Origin: Kiritimatiellota bacterium
GTDB lineage: Bacteria > Verrucomicrobiota > Kiritimatiellia > JAAZAB01
DNA length: 64,000 bases
NCBI GenBank assembly: GCA_026398415.1
Contig: JAPLSY010000074.1
Coordinates: forward strand, 25,652-89,651
Direction: 5' to 3'
The translations under genes and the position numbers were made by a program. The notes below the pieces were generated by a model. The model was not told the DNA's origin and searched no databases. It worked only from the letters and a program-made list of their open reading frames with translations. Shown piece after piece: positions 7,642 through 16,350 of the stretch; the first letter of the stretch is position 1, and each line of letters begins with the position of its first letter.

Positions 7642-8727
7642 ATGGCAGTTCAAAAATTAAAATCAGAGGAAATTAGCAAGCGGAGCAAACTTAAAGAAGA
7701 AAAGCCTTATGTTTATGAAAAAATAGTAAAATTTGAAGAAAAATATAAAAGGGGCGAAAGCATTGCTATCATTCAGTTTCAGTATAATTACGCTTGCAAC
7801 TTCCGCTGTCAGCACTGCTCTGTAAAAAGGTTCCAAGGCAAAAACAATGCGCGGCAGTTTGCCATAGCCGATGTAAAAGAGCTTTTCCGACAGGCAGACG
7901 AAATGGGACTGGCGCGTGTCACAATTACCGGCGGAGAACCGTTGGTATTCAAGGATTTCGATGAATTAGTAGCGGCTATTGATCCTCAAAAATTCTATAT
8001 AAACTGCGACACGAACGGGTGGCTTTTGGATGAAAAGAGAGCCAAACATATAAAGAGCATCGGTGTTGACCGGATTCAATTGAGCATTGACAGCCTTGAT
8101 GCTAATGAACATGACAATTTTAGGAAAGCTAAGGGTTCGCATGAAAGGGCAATGAAGGCGGTTGAAATAGCCTTGCATGCAGGTTTAGGTATTTTCATAC
8201 AAACGGTGGTTACTAAACAAAGACTCCGGACAGATGAGTTCATTGAATTTCTTGAATATTTCAATAAAAAGGGGGTCGGGGTGTTTGTGAGCTATGCAAA
8301 ACCAGTCGGCTCATGGGAAAGTAATTTTGACGTTCTGGTAGATAAAAACGACATGAAGTACATGGAAGAGCTTGAGAAAAAACATCAGGTATTCACTCAT
8401 TTAACCCCGGCGTATGGGCTCAATATGGGGTGCATCGCGGTTAAGGGGATGTTTTCGGTAACCCAGTACGGCGATGTACTGCCCTGTCCGTATATTCATA
8501 TCTCGATTGGGAATGTTTTTAAAGAGCCCTTGAAAGATATAATCCAACGGGGACTGAATATTAAATACTTTGGCGAGCATATTGACACCTGCCTGATCGC
8601 CGTAGATCGAGCTTTTATTGACAAGTATATCGTGAAGCGGATATACAACAAGCCCTTACCGGTTCCCTGTTCCGAAGTCTTTACGGATGAGGACAAGACG
8701 CTAACGCCATTTAATGAGGGGATATAA
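7642..8727 (+). CDS. Radical SAM protein with SPASM/twitch-like C-terminus
   Basis: A 361-residue enzyme with the CxxxCxxC cluster motif C52-C56-C59 (YACNFRCQHC) and the following TITGGEPL strand of the radical SAM barrel. Cysteines in the C-terminal half (MGCIAVKG, VLPCPYIH, DTCLIAV, VPCSEVF) suggest an auxiliary Fe-S cluster as in SPASM or twitch proteins. The substrate is unknown; relatives modify peptides, sugars or nucleosides. It opens a run of AT-rich genes, and its stop overlaps the next start by one base (TAATG), implying coupled translation. AAGGA precedes the ATG. Confidence 0.85.
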   Translation: MAVQKLKSEEISKRSKLKEEKPYVYEKIVKFEEKYKRGESIAIIQFQYNYACNFRCQHCSVKRFQGKNNARQFAIADVKELFRQADEMGLARVTITGGEPLVFKDFDELVAAIDPQKFYINCDTNGWLLDEKRAKHIKSIGVDRIQLSIDSLDANEHDNFRKAKGSHERAMKAVEIALHAGLGIFIQTVVTKQRLRTDEFIEFLEYFNKKGVGVFVSYAKPVGSWESNFDVLVDKNDMKYMEELEKKHQVFTHLTPAYGLNMGCIAVKGMFSVTQYGDVLPCPYIHISIGNVFKEPLKDIIQRGLNIKYFGEHIDTCLIAVDRAFIDKYIVKRIYNKPLPVPCSEVFTDEDKTLTPFNEGI

Positions 8728-10376
8728 TGGTGGATAAGATTCTATTTATAGTCCCGCCAAACATGGATTTTGATAGTTTTACAAAACCTAGTTTCAATGA
8801 ACGCACAGTAGTGAAGAAATCCGGCGCTTATGGAAGCGTTGTTGCGGAGATGCCAATAGGGCTGCTCTCGCTGAGCGCCTTTTTGAAAGCCCATACAGCC
8901 GCAGACATAAAGATCATTGATTTCAATGTTGTTCTAAACACGATGGAAAGTTTTGCGTACAGCTCTTTTGCGGATTTGTTCCACGACATTCTTGCAAATA
9001 AAGAATGGCTTGATTATGCGCCAAGCATAATAGGGATATCCACATTGTTTACACCCTCATACCACAACATGATGGCTCTTGCAGGTGTAGCACGGCATAT
9101 GTTTGCCAGTGCCTTGATAATAGCGGGGGGCGGCGTGCCCACCAATATGTATTCCGAAATATTTGAAACCAGCACTTCGTTTGATGCGCTTTGTTACGGT
9201 GAGGGAGAAAAACCGTTGTTAGGACTCGTGCAGGCAATCGATCGAAAGAAATTTTTAAAAACTCATCCTTCGTGGATTACAAGAGAGAAAGTTGAAAACA
9301 AACAATCTTTTCAGCACGATTTCATTGGGGATCTTGATGAAATACCATTCTTGCCCTATGACATGTTAAATCCGGATGACTATAGATTGAGCTCGCTTCT
9401 GTCTCTATTCCCTCTTATGGAACAAAGAATAGCCATGCCAATCATGACATCGCGAGGTTGTCCGCATCGTTGTTGTTTTTGTTCATCGCACACGGTTCAT
9501 GGAAGAAAAATGCGTTATCATAGCCTCGGCAGGGTGAGAGAAGATTTAAAACGACTACAAGAGCAGTATCACGCCGAAACCATTGTTTTTTTTGACGACC
9601 ATTTCATGGCGGACAAGCAAAGAGTCTTTGATATTATTAATACGATGAAAGTTTTAAAATTAACTGCTTTTTTCCCGTCCTCATTGGCGCTTTATACGCT
9701 CGACCGAAAAACACTGGAGGCGCTAAAAAGTATTGGCGTCAATCATCTCATTTTATCCGTGGAATCAGGCAGCGACAGAGTGCTGAAAAAAATCATGCAC
9801 AAGCCGCTTGACCTTTCGATTGTAAGCCGTGTGATTGCCGACTGTCGACAATTGGGGATAGCTTCGGATCTATCCATACTTATTGGGCTGCCGGGTGAAA
9901 CTAAACAAGACATCGAAGACGCGCGGTCATTCTTGAAAACCCTGAACGCGACGTGGTTTAGGATTAGTATGGCCACGCCCCTTATTGGCAGCGAGATGCT
10001 TGATATCTGCAAGAAACACAATTATCTCAAAGGTGACTATCTTGGTTGCAATTTTAAACGGGCGGTTGTCGAGACTGAGGATTTTACGGCTGAATTTATA
10101 CAAGAAAAGGCTTATTCCTTAAATCTTGAACTTAATTTCCTTAATAACAGCGACTTCAGATTAGGTAATTACGAAACCGCATTAAAGGGATTCGAGAACA
10201 CAATAAAAGTGAAGAGCGATCATGCGTTTGCATTTTATTTTGCGGCCAAATGCTGCAAGAAACTGAATTTGGACGAGAAATACCAGTCTTATAATGCGAA
10301 GTATCATGGAATCATAAAGAACTCGGAATTCTGGAAAAACTATGCCCATCAATTTGACTTGGCCGTGCTGGAATAA
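8727..10376 (+). CDS. B12-binding-type radical SAM protein with helical C-terminal extension
   Basis: A 549-residue protein. Residues 1-200 have the layout of a cobalamin-binding Rossmann domain (MPIGLLSLSAFLKAH, IIGISTLFTPSYHNM, IIAGGGVPTN, CYGEGEKPL), although the usual DxHxxG is not evident. Residues 230-450 form a radical SAM domain with C245-C249-C252 (CPHRCCFC), LILSVESGSDRVLKKI and IGLPGE. The last 90 residues look like TPR-type helices (NYETALKGFENTI). Members perform methylations and other radical chemistry on unreactive carbons. It is translationally coupled to the preceding radical SAM gene. Substrate unknown. Confidence 0.85.
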   Translation: MVDKILFIVPPNMDFDSFTKPSFNERTVVKKSGAYGSVVAEMPIGLLSLSAFLKAHTAADIKIIDFNVVLNTMESFAYSSFADLFHDILANKEWLDYAPSIIGISTLFTPSYHNMMALAGVARHMFASALIIAGGGVPTNMYSEIFETSTSFDALCYGEGEKPLLGLVQAIDRKKFLKTHPSWITREKVENKQSFQHDFIGDLDEIPFLPYDMLNPDDYRLSSLLSLFPLMEQRIAMPIMTSRGCPHRCCFCSSHTVHGRKMRYHSLGRVREDLKRLQEQYHAETIVFFDDHFMADKQRVFDIINTMKVLKLTAFFPSSLALYTLDRKTLEALKSIGVNHLILSVESGSDRVLKKIMHKPLDLSIVSRVIADCRQLGIASDLSILIGLPGETKQDIEDARSFLKTLNATWFRISMATPLIGSEMLDICKKHNYLKGDYLGCNFKRAVVETEDFTAEFIQEKAYSLNLELNFLNNSDFRLGNYETALKGFENTIKVKSDHAFAFYFAAKCCKKLNLDEKYQSYNAKYHGIIKNSEFWKNYAHQFDLAVLE

Positions 10377-10388
10377 TTAGGGAATGCC

Positions 10389-10886
10389 GTGAACATTACA
10401 GATGCAATCGCAGTTCTTGACAAACAGGTTCCGAAGCCATCGGCGGGGTTGCCTGATGAACTTTTTTATTATGTCAGCAGAACAACTCCGCTTGTGAATG
10501 TTGACCTGTTGGTAAAAGATGAAAACGGGCGAACACTTTTGGCGTGGAGAGATGATCGCTATTGCGGGAAAGGGTGGCATGTGCCGGGCGGTATTGTTAG
10601 GTTTAAGGAAACCCTAGAAACAAGGGTGAAAAAAGTGGCTGAAACTGAAATCGGGGCTGATATCAGTTTTGATCCGATTCCGATAGCAGTAAACCAATGC
10701 ATCCATCATGAGCGTGATATCAGAAGTCATTTCATTTCGATCTTATACAAATGCTTTCTCTCCAGTGCGTTTGTTCCGCAAAACAAGGGACTTTCCATGG
10801 AGGATCGCGGCTATCTTATGTGGCACGATCATTGTCCTGATAATTTAATTCAATATCACGAAGTATTTAGAAAGTATATATCATGA
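10389..10886 (+). CDS. Nudix hydrolase, GDP-mannose mannosyl hydrolase-like
   Basis: A 165-residue protein whose central part reads GWHVPGGIVRFKETLETRVKKVAETEIGA, a Nudix box in which the catalytic RExxEE residues are partly replaced. The same kind of change marks GDP-mannose mannosyl hydrolases, which hydrolyse GDP-mannose or GDP-glucose to sugar plus GDP instead of cleaving a diphosphate. The N-terminal LVNVDLLVKDENGRTLLAWR matches that subfamily. The start is GTG at 10389; an ATG five bases earlier meets a stop at once. It could recycle or clear a GDP-sugar in this locus. Confidence 0.8.
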   Translation: MNITDAIAVLDKQVPKPSAGLPDELFYYVSRTTPLVNVDLLVKDENGRTLLAWRDDRYCGKGWHVPGGIVRFKETLETRVKKVAETEIGADISFDPIPIAVNQCIHHERDIRSHFISILYKCFLSSAFVPQNKGLSMEDRGYLMWHDHCPDNLIQYHEVFRKYIS

Positions 10887-10901
10887 TTAAAGGGTTTTAT
10901 A

Positions 10902-11921
10902 GTGAAAGCTAAAGACATTAGCGGGCAGGCTCCCGGTGGCAAAAGAACCAAGCTTGCCGAAGCGCTGCCCTTGGACACGCCGTTTGTGGTGCAGATATTT
11001 CCCATCTACGCCTGCAATTTTAAATGCGGGTATTGCATCTTTTCGGTCGAGAAGGCGAAACGTCAATTCATCTCAGACCAGATCGTTATGGATTTGGGTT
11101 TGTATAAAAAGGCTATTGATGATCTTACCACCTTCCCGCATAAAGTGAAGGTTTTGCGCTTTGTCGGTATCGGCGAGCCCCTTATGCACAAGAATATCGT
11201 TGAAATGGTCAAATATGCGGCGGATAAAAATATTGCGCACACCGTGGAGATTCTGACAAATGGTTCATTATTAACACCGGCAATGTCCGACACGCTTATC
11301 GCGGCCGGCCTTAACAGGTTAGTGGTTTCGTTGCAGGGGACATCAGCCGAAAAATACTGGAGTGTTTGTAAGGCTAGGATCGATTTTCAGGAATTCATCG
11401 GTAATTTACGGTATTTTTATGAGCACCGAAGCCAGACACAGGTCTATCTGAAGATCGTCGACTGCGCCCTAGACGGCAAGGAGGACGAAAAGAAGTTTTT
11501 CGCGACATACGGTGACATTTGCGATACGATCGCAGTCGAGCACGCGGTGCCGATCCATTCCGGAGTGGAATTTGACAAGGTTTTAAAACAAAAAGACATT
11601 TCGGTTACTCAGTTCGGCCTACCGGTCAAGGATGTTAAGATCTGCCCACAGCCGTTTTTTACGTTGCAAATCAACCCGGACGGTAAAATAGTGCCTTGTT
11701 ATTCTTTCGAGTATCCAGGCATTATGGGCAATTGCAAGGATCAATCGGTATGTGAAATATGGAATGGTAAACAGTTTCGGCATTTTCGCCGCGCCATGCT
11801 TGAGGGAGCCAGGAATGCGTCTAAACTATGTGCGAATTGCAACATAATCAAGTATAGGTTATTCCCGGAAGACGCTTTAAATAGTGATGCCGCGCGACTC
11901 AAAAAGTTTTATGAGGCGTGA
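10902..11921 (+). CDS. Radical SAM/SPASM protein
   Basis: A 339-residue enzyme with C38-C42-C45 (YACNFKCGYC), a radical SAM barrel (RFVGIGEPLMH, VEILTNGSLL) and a SPASM-type C-terminus (KICPQPFFTLQINPDGKIVPC, then MGNCKDQSV and LCANCNI) able to hold one or two extra Fe-S clusters. Such proteins mature peptides or oxidise substrates by hydrogen abstraction. It starts at GTG with AAAGGG upstream. It is the third radical SAM gene in the AT-rich run. The substrate cannot be read from sequence. Confidence 0.87.
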   Translation: MKAKDISGQAPGGKRTKLAEALPLDTPFVVQIFPIYACNFKCGYCIFSVEKAKRQFISDQIVMDLGLYKKAIDDLTTFPHKVKVLRFVGIGEPLMHKNIVEMVKYAADKNIAHTVEILTNGSLLTPAMSDTLIAAGLNRLVVSLQGTSAEKYWSVCKARIDFQEFIGNLRYFYEHRSQTQVYLKIVDCALDGKEDEKKFFATYGDICDTIAVEHAVPIHSGVEFDKVLKQKDISVTQFGLPVKDVKICPQPFFTLQINPDGKIVPCYSFEYPGIMGNCKDQSVCEIWNGKQFRHFRRAMLEGARNASKLCANCNIIKYRLFPEDALNSDAARLKKFYEA

Positions 11922-11928
11922 GAATAAT

Positions 11929-13104
11929 ATGAACAGGCTATGCCCCATTTGCACCAGCGGAGAAAAGGTATTTCTTTATAACCAGAATTTTCACAACAAC
12001 GTTATCGCTTTAATGGAAAAGTACGATGTGGTTGCATGTAAAATCTGCGGGCTTGTTTATGCCGACAATATTCCGTCGCAAACTGAATTCAACGACTATT
12101 ACGCGGCAATATCCAGGTATGAGTTTACCCACAATGATGGCATAGTTTCAAAATCATATATTAATCATACCCGGGGAATTGTCGACTTCCTTGCTCCACA
12201 TGTAAGTAATAAGAAAGCAAGGATTTTAGACATCGGTTGCTCAACCGGCTGTTTGTTGTCTCTGTTGAAGGAACGAGGCTATACTAATCTCATTGGCATG
12301 GATCCATCACCGTCTTGTGTTGAAACCGTAAAACAACGATATGGCATCGAAGCTATCGCCAGCACGATTTCCGCATTGGAAACGACGGAACATTTCGATG
12401 TTATAATATTATCTGCGGTATTGGAGCATTTGGTGGATTTGAACAGCTCAACCCGGAAAGTCGCATCAATGCTGAAACCTGATGGATTATTGTTTTTAGA
12501 AATTCCAGATGCGGAACGATTCTTTACACATATATTTACGCCTTTTCAGCAATTTAGCATCGAGCATATTAATTATTTCACACAACATTCCGTCGCATAT
12601 TTGCTGTCCAAATGTTCCTTTAAGATTATTGAAATGCGAAAGGGTGCAAATAGAGGGAATCAGACCATAGATCCCAACCTCTTCATTGTGTCGAAGAAAT
12701 CGAAGATGTCGGATATTCCGATAATGCGGGACAACGCAGGTGAGATTAGCATCAGAAAGTATATCGCTCAATGCTCCAAGATCGATTGGGAAATGAAACA
12801 CCATCTCCGGGAGAAGTTATCCAAAGAAGACAAAGTAATTGTATGGGGCGTAGGAACCAATACCCAAAGACTTCTTGGTGACGGACTGGAACTCTCCAAA
12901 GTCTTGTATTTTGTTGATTCTAACATCAATTACGCGGGCAAGAAATTACATGGCTTAGCGGTAAAGCTGCCTGGTGAGATTAGAGAAAGCAACCCCATTT
13001 TAATATTAACCTATTCATATCAAGAAGAGGTAATTCATCAAATCAGGGCAAACCTCAAGTTGGGCAATGAAATACTAACGATATATAAAAGAGCAGCGTT
13101 ATGA
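11929..13104 (+). CDS. Class I SAM-dependent methyltransferase, sugar C-methyltransferase-like layout
   Basis: A 391-residue protein in three parts. The N-terminal zinc-ribbon-like segment has two CxxC pairs (LCPICTSG and ACKICGLVYAD). The methyltransferase core follows (ARILDIGCSTGCLLSLL, motif I; VIILSAVLEHLVD). The C-terminal Rossmann-like domain reads KVIVWGVGTNTQRLL and YFVDSNINYAGK. This arrangement is that of 3-C-methyltransferases of deoxysugars such as TylC3/TcaB9. The ATG at 11929 follows the previous stop by 7 bases with GAGG upstream, so the longer frame from 11884 is not needed. It probably methylates a keto-deoxysugar made in this locus. Confidence 0.78.
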   Translation: MNRLCPICTSGEKVFLYNQNFHNNVIALMEKYDVVACKICGLVYADNIPSQTEFNDYYAAISRYEFTHNDGIVSKSYINHTRGIVDFLAPHVSNKKARILDIGCSTGCLLSLLKERGYTNLIGMDPSPSCVETVKQRYGIEAIASTISALETTEHFDVIILSAVLEHLVDLNSSTRKVASMLKPDGLLFLEIPDAERFFTHIFTPFQQFSIEHINYFTQHSVAYLLSKCSFKIIEMRKGANRGNQTIDPNLFIVSKKSKMSDIPIMRDNAGEISIRKYIAQCSKIDWEMKHHLREKLSKEDKVIVWGVGTNTQRLLGDGLELSKVLYFVDSNINYAGKKLHGLAVKLPGEIRESNPILILTYSYQEEVIHQIRANLKLGNEILTIYKRAAL

Positions 13105-14144
13105 ACCATATCATTAACGAGGATTTAAAGCTTCTTTTTAGCAACGATTTGGATTGGGAAAAGTTTAAGGACACCAATGTTTTGATTACGGGCGCGTACG
13201 GCATGTTAGCGTCGTACATGATATACGCCTTGATGCATTTTAACGCGGTGTCCAATTTAAATGTCAAGGTCATTGCGCTTTGCCGTGATTATGACAAAGC
13301 GAAGAAAAGATTTGGTGATTTTTGGGATAATCCGCGATTCACTGTAATACGCGAGGATGTTGCAAATAAACCTGCGATTAACGGGGACGTTCATTATATT
13401 ATTCACGCCGCAAGTCCGGCCAGTTCCCAATACTATGGCATTGACCCAATTGGCGTTATATCCCCGAATGTTTTTGGCACAAAACATTTACTCGAATTGG
13501 CTAGAGAAAAAGGAGCCAGAGGATTCTTGTTTTTTAGCAGCGGGGATGTTTGTGGAAACACAGATAAAAAGGTAATTGTTGAAAGTGACAACGGTTATTT
13601 AGACGCTACAGATATCAGGAATTGTTACAGCGAAAGCAAACGCATGGCCGAAAACATGTGCGCATGTTGGCATCATCAGTATAATGTACCAACCTTCATC
13701 GTTAGACCAGAGCATACATACGGCCCCACCATGGATTTGGAAAATGACAGGAGAGTGTTTGCTGAATTTGTATCTGATATAGTAAACAATCGAGATATAA
13801 TTGTAAAAAGCGACGGATTGTCGGTAAGAACATTTTGCTATCTTGGCGATGCGACCGATGGCTTTTTTAGGGTATTGTTAAATGGCAAGCCTGGAGAAAG
13901 TTATAATGTCGGCAACATGGAAGGACGAATGTCGATTGGCGCTCTTGCCGATATTCTGGTTTCATTATTCCCAGAAAAACATCTCAAAGTTGTTTATCAT
14001 GCCCGGACAAATTCCAAAGACTACCTGGAGAACAGAAACAAGCAACGCCCAGTGCTGTCGACCGCAAAGCTTGAAGCGTTGGGCTACAGGTGCAAAACCA
14101 GTGTACGCGACGGATTTAAACGAACGATAGAGAGTTTTCTATGA
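13101..14144 (+). CDS. NAD-dependent epimerase/dehydratase (UDP-glucuronate decarboxylase-like)
   Basis: A 347-residue extended SDR protein. NVLITGAYGMLASYM is the NAD loop, YIIHAASPASSQYY and FLFFSSGDVCG hold the active-site serines, YSESKRMAE is YxxxK, and RPEHTYGPTMDLENDRRVF resembles UDP-xylose synthase and related sugar epimerases. The start overlaps the methyltransferase stop by 4 bases (ATGA) and its own stop overlaps the NeuB-like start in the same way, so the three genes are translationally coupled. The exact sugar is not deducible. Confidence 0.8.
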   Translation: MNHIINEDLKLLFSNDLDWEKFKDTNVLITGAYGMLASYMIYALMHFNAVSNLNVKVIALCRDYDKAKKRFGDFWDNPRFTVIREDVANKPAINGDVHYIIHAASPASSQYYGIDPIGVISPNVFGTKHLLELAREKGARGFLFFSSGDVCGNTDKKVIVESDNGYLDATDIRNCYSESKRMAENMCACWHHQYNVPTFIVRPEHTYGPTMDLENDRRVFAEFVSDIVNNRDIIVKSDGLSVRTFCYLGDATDGFFRVLLNGKPGESYNVGNMEGRMSIGALADILVSLFPEKHLKVVYHARTNSKDYLENRNKQRPVLSTAKLEALGYRCKTSVRDGFKRTIESFL

Positions 14145-15655
14145 AATCACTAACACTCAAATCAACGGGACCATTATTCGTTTTCGAGATGGCGAACAAC
14201 CACATGGGTAGTTTGCCGCATGGCTTGAAGGTTATCCGTGAAATTCATCAGATCAGCAAGGATTTTGACTTCGCGTTCGGCTTCAAACTGCAGTATCGCC
14301 ACTTGGAGACGTTTATCCATCCCGACTTCAAAGGGCGCGATGATATCAAGTATGTTAAACGATTTTTCGAGACGCGTCTGGATAACCAGCAAATGCAGGC
14401 GCTCAAGGATGAAATGCAAGCCCTTGGGTTTGCCACAATCTGCACCCCGTTTGATGAGCGCTCGGTGGACTTGATCGAGGAACATGGGTTCGATGTTATC
14501 AAGATTGCCAGTTGTTCATTCACAGATTGGCCGCTCCTCGATCGCATTGTGCAAACCGGCAAGCCCATCATAGCGTCCACCGCCGGGGCTGTTCTGGAAG
14601 ATATTGACAAAGTGGTCAGTTTCTTCGACCACCGCGGGAAAGATTTTGCGCTGTTGCATTGCACGGGGGAGTATCCAACATGCGACGCGCACCTCCAGTT
14701 GAATCAGATCGACCTCCTTAAGCAGAGGTATCCCCAGGTTAGAATCGGTTACTCGACCCACGAGAGCCCGGACAATGTGGATTCCATTAAGATGGCGATC
14801 GCCAAAGGCGCCACAATTTTCGAGAAACATGTCGGTGTGCCCACTGAACAAATCCGCTTGAATGCGTATTCAGCGGCGCCGGAACAAGTAAGGCTTTGGC
14901 TGGAATCAGCCCGTCAGTCTTTCGAGATGGGCGGCGTTTCAGGCCAACGCCCGGATTTCAGTAAGGGAGAAATTGCCACTCTGCGGTCTTTGCAAAGGGG
15001 TGTATTTGCCGGGAGGGCGATCCAGAAAGATGAAAGGATAAGACCGGCCGATATCTTTTTTGCGATGCCGGCAACAGAAGGGCAGCTTACAGCCAACGAC
15101 CTGTCAAAGTACGTCGAGTTCTATGCCGAGGCGGATATTCCAGCCAAGGCGCCCCTGCGTTCGGCGAACACACGCAGGAAAGATACGCGTGAAAAGGTTT
15201 ATGATATTGTTCAACGGGTTAGGCAGTTTTTACGGATAAGCGGCGTGGTGGTTCCACCCAAGGTTGATTTGGAAATATCGCATCATTATGGCATTGATCG
15301 GTTCGACGAATTTGGGCTTACCATGATGACTATTGTGAATCGCGAATATTGCAAGAAGTTGATTGTGCTCCTGCCGGGACAAAAGCACCCTGAGCAATAT
15401 CATAAGGCTAAGGAGGAGACTTTTCATATCCTTTACGGCAACGCATGGATGAATCTGAACGGAAACGTCCGGCAGTGCCAAACCGGTGAAGTGGTAGTGG
15501 TGGAGCGGGGCATGCGACACAGTTTTGGCGCCGAGAACGGCGTTGTTATCGAGGAAATATCCTCAACTCACCAGGCGGAAGACTCGTTCTATACGGATCC
15601 GGCTATCGCAAAGAACGAAGACCGCAAGACTTTGCTCACCTACTGGATGGATTGA
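14141..15655 (+). CDS. NeuB-family nonulosonate synthase fused to a SAF domain and a C-terminal cupin
   Basis: A 504-residue fusion. Residues 10-265 are a NeuB-type TIM barrel that condenses phosphoenolpyruvate with an aldose (FEMANNHMGS, IKIASCSFTDWPLLD, LHCTGEYPT, GYSTHESP, FEKHVGV). Residues 275-345 are the SAF/antifreeze-like cap (LQRGVFAGRAIQKDERI). From about residue 385 a cupin follows (PEQYHKAKEETFHILYG, ERGMRHSFG), resembling sugar isomerase-type cupins. Standard NeuB proteins have about 350 residues, so the cupin is an addition. The HAD gene 50 bases downstream would suit dephosphorylation of a 9-phosphate product. The cupin might isomerise or shape the aldose substrate; that is inference. 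Confidence 0.85.
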   Translation: MKSLTLKSTGPLFVFEMANNHMGSLPHGLKVIREIHQISKDFDFAFGFKLQYRHLETFIHPDFKGRDDIKYVKRFFETRLDNQQMQALKDEMQALGFATICTPFDERSVDLIEEHGFDVIKIASCSFTDWPLLDRIVQTGKPIIASTAGAVLEDIDKVVSFFDHRGKDFALLHCTGEYPTCDAHLQLNQIDLLKQRYPQVRIGYSTHESPDNVDSIKMAIAKGATIFEKHVGVPTEQIRLNAYSAAPEQVRLWLESARQSFEMGGVSGQRPDFSKGEIATLRSLQRGVFAGRAIQKDERIRPADIFFAMPATEGQLTANDLSKYVEFYAEADIPAKAPLRSANTRRKDTREKVYDIVQRVRQFLRISGVVVPPKVDLEISHHYGIDRFDEFGLTMMTIVNREYCKKLIVLLPGQKHPEQYHKAKEETFHILYGNAWMNLNGNVRQCQTGEVVVVERGMRHSFGAENGVVIEEISSTHQAEDSFYTDPAIAKNEDRKTLLTYWMD

Positions 15656-15705
15656 AGAAACAACTTGCGTGCCGTATCTATTGATAAAATATTAGAAGGA
15701 CGCTG

Positions 15706-16350
15706 ATGTTCGTGCAAGATTCAGGGAAAACAATCGCGTGGGATGTGGATGACGTGCTTAACGATCTGATGCGCGCATGGTTTGAGCACTGCTGGATGCG
15801 CTCGCATCCTGATTGTTCACTCGGGTATGATCAGATTTCAGAGAATCCGCCCGATGCCTTGTTGGGCATCAGTAGCGCCGAATATCTGGCTTCCCTGGAT
15901 GGTTTCAGGCTTTCTGAAAGCGCTAGAACGATGCTGCCTATTCCGGAGGTGCTGGCATGGTTTCGTCAGTATGGCAAATATTACCGACATCTGGCGCTGA
16001 CGGCGGTACCCTTGCGTGCCGCTTCTGTGTCGGCCGCATGGGTGATGCGTCATTTCGGTTCGTGGATTCGGTCTTTTCATTTGGTCCCTTCTCCGCGTCA
16101 GGGTGAAAGAATTCCAGATTATGATCAAACGAAAAAAGATTTTCTCCGCTGGTGGGGCAAGGTGGATATACTTATAGATGACAATCCCGCCAACGTGGCC
16201 GCAGCACGAAGTTTGGGTATTCAAACCATACTTGTATCGCGCCCCTGGAATCAAGGTAAACGGACGTTAGCCCAAACACTCGACTTCTTGACGGAATTGA
16301 TCCGGCACCCTACTGTTAACGATAAACTCAAAGAGGAAGTGGATACATGA
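15706..16350 (+). CDS. HAD-superfamily phosphatase-like protein
   Basis: A 214-residue protein with the HAD nucleophile motif WDVDDVLND near residue 10 and the acidic motif ILIDDNPANVAAA near residue 160; LALTAVPLR fits motif II. The layout is close to 5'-nucleotidase/NagD-like small phosphatases with an alpha-helical cap. It lies between the NeuB-cupin fusion and the ThDP enzyme, and its stop overlaps the latter's ATG. A likely role is removing the phosphate from the sugar acid made by the NeuB-like enzyme, as NanP does in sialic acid synthesis. AGAAGGA precedes the ATG. Confidence 0.72.
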   Translation: MFVQDSGKTIAWDVDDVLNDLMRAWFEHCWMRSHPDCSLGYDQISENPPDALLGISSAEYLASLDGFRLSESARTMLPIPEVLAWFRQYGKYYRHLALTAVPLRAASVSAAWVMRHFGSWIRSFHLVPSPRQGERIPDYDQTKKDFLRWWGKVDILIDDNPANVAAARSLGIQTILVSRPWNQGKRTLAQTLDFLTELIRHPTVNDKLKEEVDT

